DNA of 35,454 nucleotides from contig URMK01000068.1 in NCBI GenBank assembly GCA_900548905.1, forward strand, positions 1 through 35,454. Direction: 5' to 3'. Below are positions 24,705 to 33,310 of the stretch, one piece after another. Both the position numbers and the translations under genes were made by a program. Positions within the stretch are counted from its first letter, which is position 1. Every line of letters starts with the position of its first letter. The notes under the pieces are model-generated. The model saw nothing but the letters and a program-made list of their open reading frames with translations, was not told the origin of the DNA and made no database searches. Origin of the DNA: an uncultured Lachnospiraceae bacterium. GTDB taxonomy: Bacteria; Bacillota; Clostridia; Lachnospirales; Lachnospiraceae.

Positions 24705-26375
24705 ATGAAAAAGAAAAAAGTTCTTACAGGTCTTCTCGCATTGGCAATGACAGCATCATTATTTGCCGGATGCGGAAATGCCGCCGAAACCAACAATGGA
24801 GGCAGTCCTGCTGCGGATACCAGCGGCGGCGAAGCCGTGGCTGCAAGTGAAGCGGGAGGGGAGGAACAGGCGTCTTCCGGCGCATATCAGACTACATACG
24901 GTTCTAAACAGTTTGATGACGTGACGATTCAGGTTGAATTGTTTGACAGAGAAAATGCTCCCGAAGGGTCAACTATTACGGATAACAAATGGACAAAGTA
25001 TATTCAGGAGGAAATGAAGAAGGTTGGTATTAACGTTGAATTCGTTATTGTTCCCAGAGCTGACGAGATTGATAAGATGACCAGTATGATGGCAGGAGGA
25101 ATAGCTCCTGATATCGTACTGACTTATACCTACTCGAAAGCCAAAGAGTACTATGATCAGGGCGGTGTCTGGGATCTGTCAGAGTTTATTGACGGTGAAG
25201 GACAGGCTGAAAACTTAAAGAAGTACCTTGGAGAAAGTGTTATTGATATGGGAAGAATCAACGGGGATGAGCTGTATGGTATCGTGGCCAGACGTGCAAC
25301 CACTTCCCGCAGTAACTTCTATGTCAGAAAGGACTGGATGGATGCACTTGGTCTTGAAGTGCCGGCCACTGTTGATGAGTTATACGATTTTCTGGAACAG
25401 ATGGTTAAGAATAATCCGGAAGGAAAGACGGATGTAATCGGAACTACGCCCTGGGATGACGGATACTTCCTTGCAGCGTTTTCAAAGCTGGCATCCGATC
25501 CTGTGCAGTCTCTCGTTTCCTGTAAGCTTACAAGGGATTACGTTGATGAGGGAATGAAAGAGTTCTATCGTTTTAGAAATAAGCTTTATAATAATGGACT
25601 GGTACATCCTGAGTATTATGCGATTCCGACAGATGACTATATCAGTTATATTGTAAATGGCAACATGGCAACATTTGAGGATCATGTCAACGCTAATATT
25701 GACGGCAGAAACGGCTATGCCCTGCAGACTCTGAGAACCAATTACCCTGAGGCTGATCTTGCGGCTATCCCGCCTCTTAAGAACGTCTGGGACGACAAAC
25801 AGTATACCACAACATATTCGGAGGGTGGTCTGATCGCATTCATTCCCAAGACTGCAGATGAAGAAACCGTGGAAGCATGTGTTACCTATCTTGACTGGAT
25901 GTGCACCAAAGAGGGAGGCTTTGCTGTTTCCCACGGATTTGAAGGGGAACATTTTGAGTATGATGAGGAAGGTGTCCCCGTTATTATCGATGCCGAGTAC
26001 AATACAGCGGATAAAAACTGGATTAATGCCGATCTGTTCATCACAGGGAATGGAGGCTATTTTGAAACCGTAGAAGATTACAATAAAGCAACTGCATACC
26101 AGTATCCGGGATATGAAGATCACTTTATTCAGGGCCAGGAATATGCATTAATGGGAGATCATATCGGGGACATCGATGATTCTCTTTATACATCTCCTTC
26201 CCAGGCTGAACTTGCAGCAGACATTAACCTTGCCAAAGAAGAGTGGCTTGTTAAAGTCATCACATGTCCTGAAGCAGATTTTGACGCCAACTGGGATTCT
26301 TACATGGCAGCATTGAAGGAAGCCGGTGTTGAAACGATACACGAAGAGCGTACTGCCTATTTTGAAAGCAGATAA
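24705..26375 (+). CDS. Extracellular sugar-binding lipoprotein of an ABC transporter
   Basis: A 556-residue binding protein. The signal peptide ends SLFAGC with Cys23 lipidated, followed by an Asn/Gly/Ser/Glu-rich linker to about 58. In this locus the binding protein follows its permeases, while in the first locus it precedes them, so the two operons were built separately. Many acidic and aromatic residues (TYTYSKAKEYYDQGGVWDL, SYIVNGN) suit binding of neutral or basic sugars, but ligand is not readable. GGGG ribosome binding site. A hairpin after the gene separates it from the catabolic genes. Confidence 0.92.
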   Translation: MKKKKVLTGLLALAMTASLFAGCGNAAETNNGGSPAADTSGGEAVAASEAGGEEQASSGAYQTTYGSKQFDDVTIQVELFDRENAPEGSTITDNKWTKYIQEEMKKVGINVEFVIVPRADEIDKMTSMMAGGIAPDIVLTYTYSKAKEYYDQGGVWDLSEFIDGEGQAENLKKYLGESVIDMGRINGDELYGIVARRATTSRSNFYVRKDWMDALGLEVPATVDELYDFLEQMVKNNPEGKTDVIGTTPWDDGYFLAAFSKLASDPVQSLVSCKLTRDYVDEGMKEFYRFRNKLYNNGLVHPEYYAIPTDDYISYIVNGNMATFEDHVNANIDGRNGYALQTLRTNYPEADLAAIPPLKNVWDDKQYTTTYSEGGLIAFIPKTADEETVEACVTYLDWMCTKEGGFAVSHGFEGEHFEYDEEGVPVIIDAEYNTADKNWINADLFITGNGGYFETVEDYNKATAYQYPGYEDHFIQGQEYALMGDHIGDIDDSLYTSPSQAELAADINLAKEEWLVKVITCPEADFDANWDSYMAALKEAGVETIHEERTAYFESR

Positions 26376-26418
26376 ACAAATGCAGAGTTGAAGTAATAAA
26401 TAAAGCAGATGATGGCGC

Positions 26419-26437
26419 GCCCGGTTAACTACCGGGC
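26419..26437 (+). other. Intercistronic hairpin
   Basis: GCCCGGT pairs with ACCGGGC around TAACT. There is no T-run, so it should not stop transcription fully. It probably stabilises the upstream mRNA or lowers expression of the enzyme genes. Confidence 0.5.
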
Positions 26438-26476
26438 ACTCTGTCTGACCGATGATGGTAAAAGGCGGACTATATT

Positions 26477-28447
26477 ATGAAAACAGATTTTTTTGAAGAT
26501 ATCCGGAACGGAAAGAAAAGATCAACAGCCTATCTGGAATATGTTATAGATAGCGAGGAGTCAAATAGATATCTGAAATATGATCTATTAAATAGTTTTC
26601 AGACGGTTTATTTTGAGCTGGCAAGACTTGAACTCTTTAACAGAGGAATGAAAACCGGTCCGGTTCATATTCCTTATATTCAACGCTCTCTCTACAGGGT
26701 AAATGAAAGACTGGACTGCGGTGACTTCGTAATTCCGGCCTTTTTGACCATATTATACCGTTACAGCGATTCGCCGCTTTTGACAAAGGAAATAGTAAAA
26801 GAGTTGGAGGATTCTGTCCTCAATTTTAAATATTGGATTGATGAGCCTGGTGTGGACATTCACCTTCCCTGCTATTTTACGGAAAATCATCAGATCCTGT
26901 TTCACTCTGTTGAATACCTGGCAGGACAGCTCTATCCGGACAGAGTATTTACTAATAACGGGGAAAACGGAGCGTGGCATAGAGAGCATGGACGCACCTA
27001 TTTAAAACGATGGCTGACATGGCGGAAACGTTTCGGTTTTTCGGAGTGGCTTTCAAACGGATATTATGCCGAGGATATGCTGGGGCTTCTGATCCTGGCG
27101 CAGCTTGCTGAAGAAGAGGAAATACGCAGTGCGGCAGAGGGCCTGATGGAGCTTCTGTTCTTTGATATTGCCGTACATTCCTTTAAAGGAAATTTCTGCC
27201 CGACAAATGGAAGAATGTACAATGCCCCCACTATGAATCCGGATTTTTCTTCTGCGAACGCGATGGCTGCACAACAGTGGGGGATAGGATATGTAGATGG
27301 CGGACTGGAAATGGGAGCAGTTCTGCTGGCAGTTTATGATTACCAGTGCAGTGACGTTATCTGCGAGATTGCGGTTAATCCGCCTGAAGAATCAGAAAAT
27401 AAGCAGAGAATGAGCCTGAATGTGGAAGATTCCGAACGATACGGCATTGATCCGTCTGCTTTTGATAACATTATGCTGTACTGGAGTCTGCATACATTTT
27501 ATCATCGTTCAGTTATAAAAAATTCCAGAAAATTCTGCCCGGAGTGGTATAATATAGATGCGGCGGTTACAGCGAACCTGGAGAAGTTTGAGATGTGTGA
27601 TGCGGCAGGTGTGTATACGGATCCCGATCCCAATGCATCCGCATTGACACAGGTGGAGATTTATTCTTATAAAACGCAGGATTATATGTTAAGCTGTGCT
27701 CAGAATTACAGAAAAGGAAGAGGTAATTTCCAGCAGCATATCTGGCAGGCTTCTTTGGGGGGACGGGCTATTGTGTTTGCAACGCATCCCGGTTCCGGTG
27801 AATATAAAGGAAGGCCGAATTACTTTGTGGGAAACGGCTGTATGCCCAAAGCAACCGCATACAAGAATGTACTGATCTCTATTCATCGTATTCCGGCGGA
27901 CAGTGCACATGGTCTTTGTACGCATGCTTATTTCCCGCAGAGAGAGTTTGATGAGGTAGTAATGAAAGATGGATGGATTTTCGGAAGGAAAGGCGAGGGA
28001 TATGCAGCGCTTTACTCTCTGAAAAAGGGTTGGTGGAACGATAAAAACCCCGAATTATTCCGCTCTGTTTATAAGGATAATTGGGAGGAAGAGTACGAGA
28101 GGGCCCTTCCCTATGATTATTGGGTTCCAGGTCACGCAAATGCTTGGATCTGTGAAATGGGGGATCAGAAAACCTATGGAGGCTTTGAAAAATTTGTAGA
28201 AGCGGTATCGGCGGCACGCGTGGAAGGAGATACCTTTGGTATCAGTTATCAGTCACCGTCACTGGGACTCGTTACTTCCGGATGGGATAAGCCTTTTATA
28301 GTGGACGGATGTGAAATTGAAGTGGATCATTATAAAAGGTATGATAATCCTTATTGTCAGGCAGAGTTTGATACGAATATGTATGAAATATCATATCATG
28401 GGAAGACGCTTACAGTGGATTTTAAGGATATGGGAGATTTGGTATGA
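26477..28447 (+). CDS. Uncharacterised toroid-plus-beta-sheet enzyme, possible polysaccharide lyase
   Basis: A 656-residue cytoplasmic protein without signal peptide. Residues about 35-300 are almost all helical, with paired helices as in an (alpha/alpha) toroid; FTENHQILFHSVEYLAG (135-150) and SNGYYAEDMLGLL (193-205) line up with the central-cleft motifs of lyase toroids. From about 390 it becomes beta-rich: YKTQDYMLSCAQNYRKG, HIWQASLGG, YFVGNGCMPKATAYKNVLIS, WIFGRKGEGYAALYS. This two-part plan is that of heparinase-, alginate- and hyaluronate-type lyases. Candidate catalytic residues are Asn137, His138, Tyr197, Tyr198 and His421. It overlaps the GH105 gene by four bases, and GH105 enzymes act on lyase products, so lyase activity is the favoured guess. 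I do not recognise the exact family. Confidence 0.55.
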   Translation: MKTDFFEDIRNGKKRSTAYLEYVIDSEESNRYLKYDLLNSFQTVYFELARLELFNRGMKTGPVHIPYIQRSLYRVNERLDCGDFVIPAFLTILYRYSDSPLLTKEIVKELEDSVLNFKYWIDEPGVDIHLPCYFTENHQILFHSVEYLAGQLYPDRVFTNNGENGAWHREHGRTYLKRWLTWRKRFGFSEWLSNGYYAEDMLGLLILAQLAEEEEIRSAAEGLMELLFFDIAVHSFKGNFCPTNGRMYNAPTMNPDFSSANAMAAQQWGIGYVDGGLEMGAVLLAVYDYQCSDVICEIAVNPPEESENKQRMSLNVEDSERYGIDPSAFDNIMLYWSLHTFYHRSVIKNSRKFCPEWYNIDAAVTANLEKFEMCDAAGVYTDPDPNASALTQVEIYSYKTQDYMLSCAQNYRKGRGNFQQHIWQASLGGRAIVFATHPGSGEYKGRPNYFVGNGCMPKATAYKNVLISIHRIPADSAHGLCTHAYFPQREFDEVVMKDGWIFGRKGEGYAALYSLKKGWWNDKNPELFRSVYKDNWEEEYERALPYDYWVPGHANAWICEMGDQKTYGGFEKFVEAVSAARVEGDTFGISYQSPSLGLVTSGWDKPFIVDGCEIEVDHYKRYDNPYCQAEFDTNMYEISYHGKTLTVDFKDMGDLV

Positions 28448-30615
28448 AGAAACTTACCCTTTTCGAACCGGAGTGGAGTATTGCAAAGGATATGGGAACG
28501 CTTAAGTCTCAGCTTTCGGTAATAGCAGATCGATACGTGGGAGCAAATCCGCCTACAACCTTCCGGGTGCGTGCGGTCGGCAGGGATCAGTTTGTACAAT
28601 CTTCTGATGGAAGCTGGAAGCTTGATTTGACTTCTAAATTAGGAGCCGGTACAGATGGATATTCCATAATTGGCGGTATTTTGATGAGCGGCCTGGAAAA
28701 GACGGTTACCATAGGAATAACCTGTTTTTCTCCGGTAGAACTTTATTTAAACGATAATCTGATATTTCGTTCGACGTTTACGGATGAAATTAACCAGAAT
28801 CTGTGGCATTCGATCGATGCTGAACTGAAACAGGGAAGGAACACGCTCACTTTGCTATGCAGAAGGACAGCTGCCGGTTTTGGCTGTCAGATTTCCCTGC
28901 CCCAGACAACAGTTTTGTCACCGTTGGAAGGAAGAGAAGGACAGGCAGGATGGGTATGGTCGGATTTGCTGGAGACAAAACCTGTGTGGAAGAGCGAGAC
29001 GGGAGACGGTCTGGATTGGAATTCGGAAGAGCTCGATCTTATCCATTGGAATCCGGATGCGGAAAAAGAAGCGATTGGTGCAGTCACTCCGCAGCAGAGG
29101 TTATTTCCTGAAGGCAGAGGATACTGCATTGCATGGTGTAAGCTGGAGAGGGGAGCAGAAAAGACGAAGGCGTGTTCCTTGGTAATAGAGAGTTTCGGAT
29201 ATAATAAAGTATATCTGGGAGGAGAATTACTGCTTGCGTGTGAAGCAGGAACTTTTGAAATCCCTGTTCCCTTAAACGGCAGTGCGGATTTAAAGGTGAT
29301 AAGCAGATGCACCGGAATGGCTTATGGCGCTATCGTACGGACAAAAGGATGCGGCATTCTGTCCCCCGGAAAAATAAATGGAACGTTTGAAAGCTGGGTC
29401 TATACAGGATGCTTTGAATCAGAGTGGGAAGCAAAACAGGAAGAGCTGTTTAATATACTGGTAATGCCCGGCGGAAAAAGATGGCTTCTTGACAGCAAAA
29501 ATTTATGTCTCCGAACATTTTTTGAAGGCTCTTATGGTGATAAATACTGGGTCAGTCAGGGGGGAAGTGCTTTTGGAAGGTGGGATTATCCGCTGGGAGT
29601 AACACTTTTTGGCCTGCTCAGAACCGCTGTGAGCCTGGGAAAAGAGGATATTAAATATTATGTTGAGAGCCATATAAAAACATGCGTATCCCTGTATGAG
29701 TCAGCGATTTTTGATAAATCGCTGAATGGATATCCTGCCTTTGCTCAAAATCTGGTGCGGCTGGAGTGCCTGGATGACTGCGGTTCTATGGGTCTTGCCA
29801 TGCTGGAATGCTATAAGTTGGATCCGGATGAGAGATACTTGGAAATTGCTGACCGCATCAGGGAATTCATTGTACATAAGCTTCCGAAGCTGGAGGATGG
29901 AACCTTTTACCGTCCGTCCGCCGGTTCCCATGGTACTGCTACAATCTGGGCTGACGACTTATATATGAGTACGCCGTTTTTAAGGTGCCTTTATGATATT
30001 ACTGGTGATATAGAGGTGCTTAAACTGGCGGCCGGACAGTTTCTGAAGTTTTCTTCCTATTTATTTATGCCGGAGTCAGGTGTGTTTTCCCATGTATATG
30101 ATCTGAGCAGGAAATGTGCAACGGGGATTCCCTGGGGACGCGGAAATGGATGGGTATTATTTTCGCTGGCCTATTTTCTGGATGGTTTGAAGGAAGAGCC
30201 GGAGAATTATAACGACCTCATGAAGCTGTTCCTGACGCTAAGCCATTCTTATCGAAAACTGCAGGGAGAGAAAGGATTGTGGCATCAGGTGCTTACGGAT
30301 CCTTTGTCTTATGAAGAAGCTTCCTGCACCGCTATGTTTACGTTTGCTTTTTGTAAAGGCATTAAGAACGGGTGGTATGGAGAGGAAGCGCCTCTTTACA
30401 GAGAGGCGGCCGAAAGAGGATTTAAGGGATTGACAGAATATTGTATTGACAGAGACGGATCAGTCCACGGCGTATGTAAAGGTTCAGGATTCTCGTTCAC
30501 AAAGGAATATTACAGTGACGAATTGTTTTGGGTGACCAATGACAATCATGGTATAGGGATTGTCCTGCTTGCAGGTAACGAACTGCTGTCCTTAGACAGC
30601 ACGATGAAAAATTAA
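28444..30615 (+). CDS. GH105 unsaturated uronyl hydrolase with long N-terminal extension
   Basis: A 723-residue protein whose C-terminal half (about 355-715) is the GH105 (alpha/alpha)6 barrel. Diagnostic motifs are DDCGSMGLAM at 444-453, TIWADDLYMSTPF at 500-512 (Asp504/505 equivalent to the YteR acid) and WGRGNGW at 564-570, then YEEASCTAMFTFAFCKGIKN at 623-642. These remove a 4,5-unsaturated uronic acid, usually from rhamnose. The N-terminal 340 residues are two beta-sandwich-like parts (about 30-155 and 225-305) resembling the carbohydrate-binding modules of rhamnosidases; standard YteR/YesR are only about 370 residues. No signal peptide. ATGA overlap with the gene before it shows coupling. 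Confidence 0.85.
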   Translation: MKKLTLFEPEWSIAKDMGTLKSQLSVIADRYVGANPPTTFRVRAVGRDQFVQSSDGSWKLDLTSKLGAGTDGYSIIGGILMSGLEKTVTIGITCFSPVELYLNDNLIFRSTFTDEINQNLWHSIDAELKQGRNTLTLLCRRTAAGFGCQISLPQTTVLSPLEGREGQAGWVWSDLLETKPVWKSETGDGLDWNSEELDLIHWNPDAEKEAIGAVTPQQRLFPEGRGYCIAWCKLERGAEKTKACSLVIESFGYNKVYLGGELLLACEAGTFEIPVPLNGSADLKVISRCTGMAYGAIVRTKGCGILSPGKINGTFESWVYTGCFESEWEAKQEELFNILVMPGGKRWLLDSKNLCLRTFFEGSYGDKYWVSQGGSAFGRWDYPLGVTLFGLLRTAVSLGKEDIKYYVESHIKTCVSLYESAIFDKSLNGYPAFAQNLVRLECLDDCGSMGLAMLECYKLDPDERYLEIADRIREFIVHKLPKLEDGTFYRPSAGSHGTATIWADDLYMSTPFLRCLYDITGDIEVLKLAAGQFLKFSSYLFMPESGVFSHVYDLSRKCATGIPWGRGNGWVLFSLAYFLDGLKEEPENYNDLMKLFLTLSHSYRKLQGEKGLWHQVLTDPLSYEEASCTAMFTFAFCKGIKNGWYGEEAPLYREAAERGFKGLTEYCIDRDGSVHGVCKGSGFSFTKEYYSDELFWVTNDNHGIGIVLLAGNELLSLDSTMKN

Positions 30616-30633
30616 TTTAACGGGGAAAATAAA

Positions 30634-31545
30634 ATGATGATGTATACGGACAGCTCCAGAGGGCTGAATTTTGCAAAGGATCCGGCAGTAGTCCGTTTCC
30701 ATAATCAATATTATATGTATTATACGCTGAATCCCGGAAAGGCCATGCCGCAGAATGTATGGGGGATTGGGATTGCCCGGAGCACAGATTTGGAGAACTG
30801 GGAAAAAATTGCGGATATCGATCCGGCAGGCGAGCTGGAAGCTCTGGGGATCTGTGCTCCCGGTGCTTTTGTCCACGAAGGGAAGGTACATCTTTTTTAT
30901 CAGACGTACGGACGTTTTGAAAAGGATGCAATCTGTCATGCCTGGTCTGAGGATGGGATTCATTTTACCAGAAATACAACAAACCCGATTCTGCGGGCGG
31001 AGGGCGGATGGAACAATGGAAGAGCTATTGATGCAGATGTCTGTGTTTTTCGCGGAGAACTTTTCTTATATTTTGCAACAAGGGATCCGGAAGGAAAGAT
31101 ACAGATTCAGGGTGTCAGCAAATGCCCTCTGGATGGAGAATTCAGACGGGACAGCTGGAAACAGTGTTGTGAGGATGCGATTCTAAGGCCGGAACTTCCC
31201 TGGGAACAGGATTGCATTGAAGCAGCGGCAGCACTGTGCAGATATGAGAAGGTCTATCTGTTTTATGCGGGAGCCTATAATAATTGTCCTCAGCAGGTGG
31301 GAGTAGCTGTCAGTGAGGATGGGATTCATTTCAGGAGGCTGTATGATGAGCCTGTCCTGAAAAACGGCGCTCCCGGAAGCTGGAACTCCTCTGAGTCCGG
31401 GCATCCCTATGTATTTGAGGATGAGGATGGCCGCGTGTATCTGTTTTATCAGGGAAATAACGACAATGGGAAATCATGGTACCTGTCTAAGGTGGAGCTC
31501 CAGTTTGAAAAGGAAATGCCGTTTGTGAAAACAGAGCGGGTTTAA
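30634..31545 (+). CDS. GH43-like five-bladed beta-propeller glycosidase
   Basis: A 303-residue protein with repeated propeller blades. Three acidic residues sit where clan GH-F has its catalytic set: Asp16 in FAKDPAVV, Asp133 or Asp135 in AIDADVCVF, Glu196 in DCIEAAAA. ESGHPYVFEDEDG provides the final blade. Enzymes of this plan include arabinofuranosidases, xylosidases and galactosidases; related propellers such as GH32, GH117 and GH130 cannot be excluded. There are three ATGs in a row at 30634; the first suits GGGGAAAA. It is the last gene of the operon and is followed by a strong terminator. No signal peptide, so it should act on imported oligosaccharides. Confidence 0.75.
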   Translation: MMMYTDSSRGLNFAKDPAVVRFHNQYYMYYTLNPGKAMPQNVWGIGIARSTDLENWEKIADIDPAGELEALGICAPGAFVHEGKVHLFYQTYGRFEKDAICHAWSEDGIHFTRNTTNPILRAEGGWNNGRAIDADVCVFRGELFLYFATRDPEGKIQIQGVSKCPLDGEFRRDSWKQCCEDAILRPELPWEQDCIEAAAALCRYEKVYLFYAGAYNNCPQQVGVAVSEDGIHFRRLYDEPVLKNGAPGSWNSSESGHPYVFEDEDGRVYLFYQGNNDNGKSWYLSKVELQFEKEMPFVKTERV

Positions 31546-31611
31546 ATGTGTGTGATATGTCCTGAAAGCCGGCAGTTACAAAAAAAGCTGGCAAGGATTA
31601 TGACAGAGTGC

Positions 31612-31652
31612 GAACCGTACCGGGTCTAAGCGAGGCCTGGTACGGTTCTTTT
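31612..31652 (+). terminator. Rho-independent terminator of the rhamnose-glycan operon
   Basis: GAACCGTACCGGG at 31612-31624 pairs with CCTGGTACGGTTC at 31636-31648 with one wobble, followed by TTTTC. It closes the operon. A weaker hairpin (GCCGGC/GCTGGC) lies at 31568-31591. Confidence 0.85.
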
Positions 31653-31709
31653 CGTACTCGTATTGTAACCATTATTTAGAACGCCCGGAAGGAATATGGG
31701 CATGGTTTG

Positions 31710-31738
31710 TTGAATTGCGGTAGTTCACATGTTACAAT
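31710..31738 (+). promoter_or_regulatory. Promoter of the phosphoesterase operon
   Basis: -35 TTGAAT at 31710-31715 and -10 TACAAT at 31733-31738, spacing 17. It drives the short ORF and the four following genes. Confidence 0.6.
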
Positions 31739-31771
31739 AAAAATATTCAAAAAGGTGTAGGTTTATATACC

Positions 31772-31888
31772 ATGCCTTCGCAGAAGAACCGGCCCTGGAA
31801 TGTGTTTGAAAATGCATTCCCGCCGTCCCGCTTTGCGTGGGAAAAGTGTGACACAGGAGCAGTGGACAAGGAGGAAACAAAGATATGA
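31772..31888 (+). CDS. Possible small leader ORF (38 residues)
   Basis: ATG 31772 opens a 38-codon frame whose TGA overlaps the phosphoesterase ATG (ATGA). The product starts MPSQKNRPWNVFENAFPPS and continues RFAWEKCDTG, without membrane segment or known motif. The exact coupling overlap and a sensible composition favour a real gene. Against it, only AAAGGTG lies upstream, too far from the ATG for a good site. The good GGAGG site for the phosphoesterase lies inside this ORF. Confidence 0.35.
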   Translation: MPSQKNRPWNVFENAFPPSRFAWEKCDTGAVDKEETKI

Positions 31889-32793
31889 ATATTGCGGTTC
31901 TGTCAGATATACACGGCAACTATGTGGCGCTGGAACGCTGTCTGTCCCATGCGTATTCGAGGCATATTGACACCTTTCTTTTCTTAGGGGATTATGTCGG
32001 CGAACTGGGATATCCGGAACGTTCGATGCAGCTGTTATATGAACTCAATAAAAGGTTTCCATGCTGGTTTATCAGGGGAAACAAAGAAGAATACTGGTTT
32101 TCTTACCGTGACGGCGGGGAGCAGGGGTGGAAGGATGGATCTTCCACAAGCGGTTCCCTCTTGTATGCATACCGCCGCCTGTCACCGGAGGATCTGTCTT
32201 TTTTTGAAAAAATGGAGATATCCCGGGAAATAAAGATTGAAGGCTTTCCCGGATTTACCGCATGTCATGGATCCCCGTACCGGGTGAATGACAAGCTGCT
32301 TCCGGAGGATGAAAAGACAATGCGGATAATGGAGCGTGTGGAAACACCGCTCGTTCTGTGCGGGCATACCCATGTACAGAGAAAAATAGCGTATGGGGAA
32401 AAAAACGTTTTGAACCCCGGCGCGGTGGGAATCCCGCTCGGCAGCGGCGGAAAGACGCAGTATATGATACTGCATGGGGAAAACGGCGCATGGAGGGAAG
32501 AATTTATCAGCCTGTCTTATGATACGGACAGGGTGATTCGGGAAATGTATGAGGCAGGCATGCAGTTTCATGCCCCTTACTGGAGCCTGATAACGGAGAA
32601 GATTCTCCGGGAAGGCAAGGTATCTCATGGAACGATTCTGGGACGGGTTATGGAATTGTGTAAAACGGATTGCGGCTGTTGTAACTGGCCCGATATCCCG
32701 GAGAAATACTGGGAGCAGGCAATCGGTGAACGGCATTGGAAGAAGGGGGAGGATGCGGATAATGAAAATAGTACGGCTGTCGGGAGAGGATAA
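31885..32793 (+). CDS. Calcineurin-like metallophosphoesterase
   Basis: A 302-residue cytoplasmic enzyme of the YfcE/MJ0936-like group. All metal-binding motifs are visible: DIHGN (Asp8, His10), GDYVG (Asp36), GNKE (Asn66), CHGSP (His128) and GHTH (His161, His163). The fold hydrolyses phosphodiesters or monoesters; the physiological substrate is not known. After residue 180 it has a C-terminal extension of about 110 residues, longer than YfcE, ending in a Cys-rich stretch DCGCCNW. It overlaps the next gene by 32 bases. Ribosome binding site AAGGAGG. Confidence 0.88.
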   Translation: MNIAVLSDIHGNYVALERCLSHAYSRHIDTFLFLGDYVGELGYPERSMQLLYELNKRFPCWFIRGNKEEYWFSYRDGGEQGWKDGSSTSGSLLYAYRRLSPEDLSFFEKMEISREIKIEGFPGFTACHGSPYRVNDKLLPEDEKTMRIMERVETPLVLCGHTHVQRKIAYGEKNVLNPGAVGIPLGSGGKTQYMILHGENGAWREEFISLSYDTDRVIREMYEAGMQFHAPYWSLITEKILREGKVSHGTILGRVMELCKTDCGCCNWPDIPEKYWEQAIGERHWKKGEDADNENSTAVGRG

Positions 32794-33310
32794 GGAAAAG
32801 CTGTCGGAATGCGCCCGGCTTTTGCTGGAATGCTTTGCGCATGCCTGGAATACATGGGAGGAAGCGGAGGCGGAAATGCCCTGTCTCCTGGAAGCGGGCC
32901 CGGTGCTGGCGGCGGTGGAGGAAGAGCAGGTTCTCGGTTTTGTGGGTGCCCGTCCCACCTACGGGCCATATGGATGGGAACTCCATCCGCTGGTTGTGAA
33001 AACCGGAGCAAGAAAACAGGGAATCGGCAGTCTGCTTGTAAAGGAAATCGAAAAAGAAGCTCTGGAGCAGGGGGCTGTCGTCCTGTATCTGGGGACGGAC
33101 GATGAGGACGGTGCCACAAGCCTTTCCAGAGAGGATCTTTTTATCGATACCTTTCAAAAAATAGAAAATATAAGGAATGAGAAAAACCATCCCTATGAAT
33201 TTTACCAGAAAAACGGTTATCGTATCGTTGGAGTCCTGCCGGATGTGAACGGCTATGGCAAACCGGACATTTATATGGCGAAGAGACTGCGTGAAAAAGG
33301 AGGAGAATGA
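32762..33310 (+). CDS. GNAT acetyltransferase resembling AAC(6')-I
   Basis: A 182-residue GNAT protein. The acetyl-CoA loop is RKQGIGS at 84-90. The C-terminal part YLGTDDEDGATSLS, HPYEFYQKNGYRIVGVLPD and NGYGKPDIYMAKR closely follows the pattern of one class of aminoglycoside 6'-N-acetyltransferases. I start at 32762, where GGGGGAGG lies nine bases upstream; a longer reading inside the phosphoesterase gene is not convincing. Whether it acts on aminoglycosides cannot be said; chromosomal relatives may have other substrates. Its TGA overlaps the next ATG. Confidence 0.75.
   Translation: MKIVRLSGEDKEKLSECARLLLECFAHAWNTWEEAEAEMPCLLEAGPVLAAVEEEQVLGFVGARPTYGPYGWELHPLVVKTGARKQGIGSLLVKEIEKEALEQGAVVLYLGTDDEDGATSLSREDLFIDTFQKIENIRNEKNHPYEFYQKNGYRIVGVLPDVNGYGKPDIYMAKRLREKGGE

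Noticed and set aside
32627..32761. 45-residue N-terminal extension of the GNAT protein
   Set aside because: It lies inside the phosphoesterase gene and is unlike the family; ribosome binding site supports 32762.
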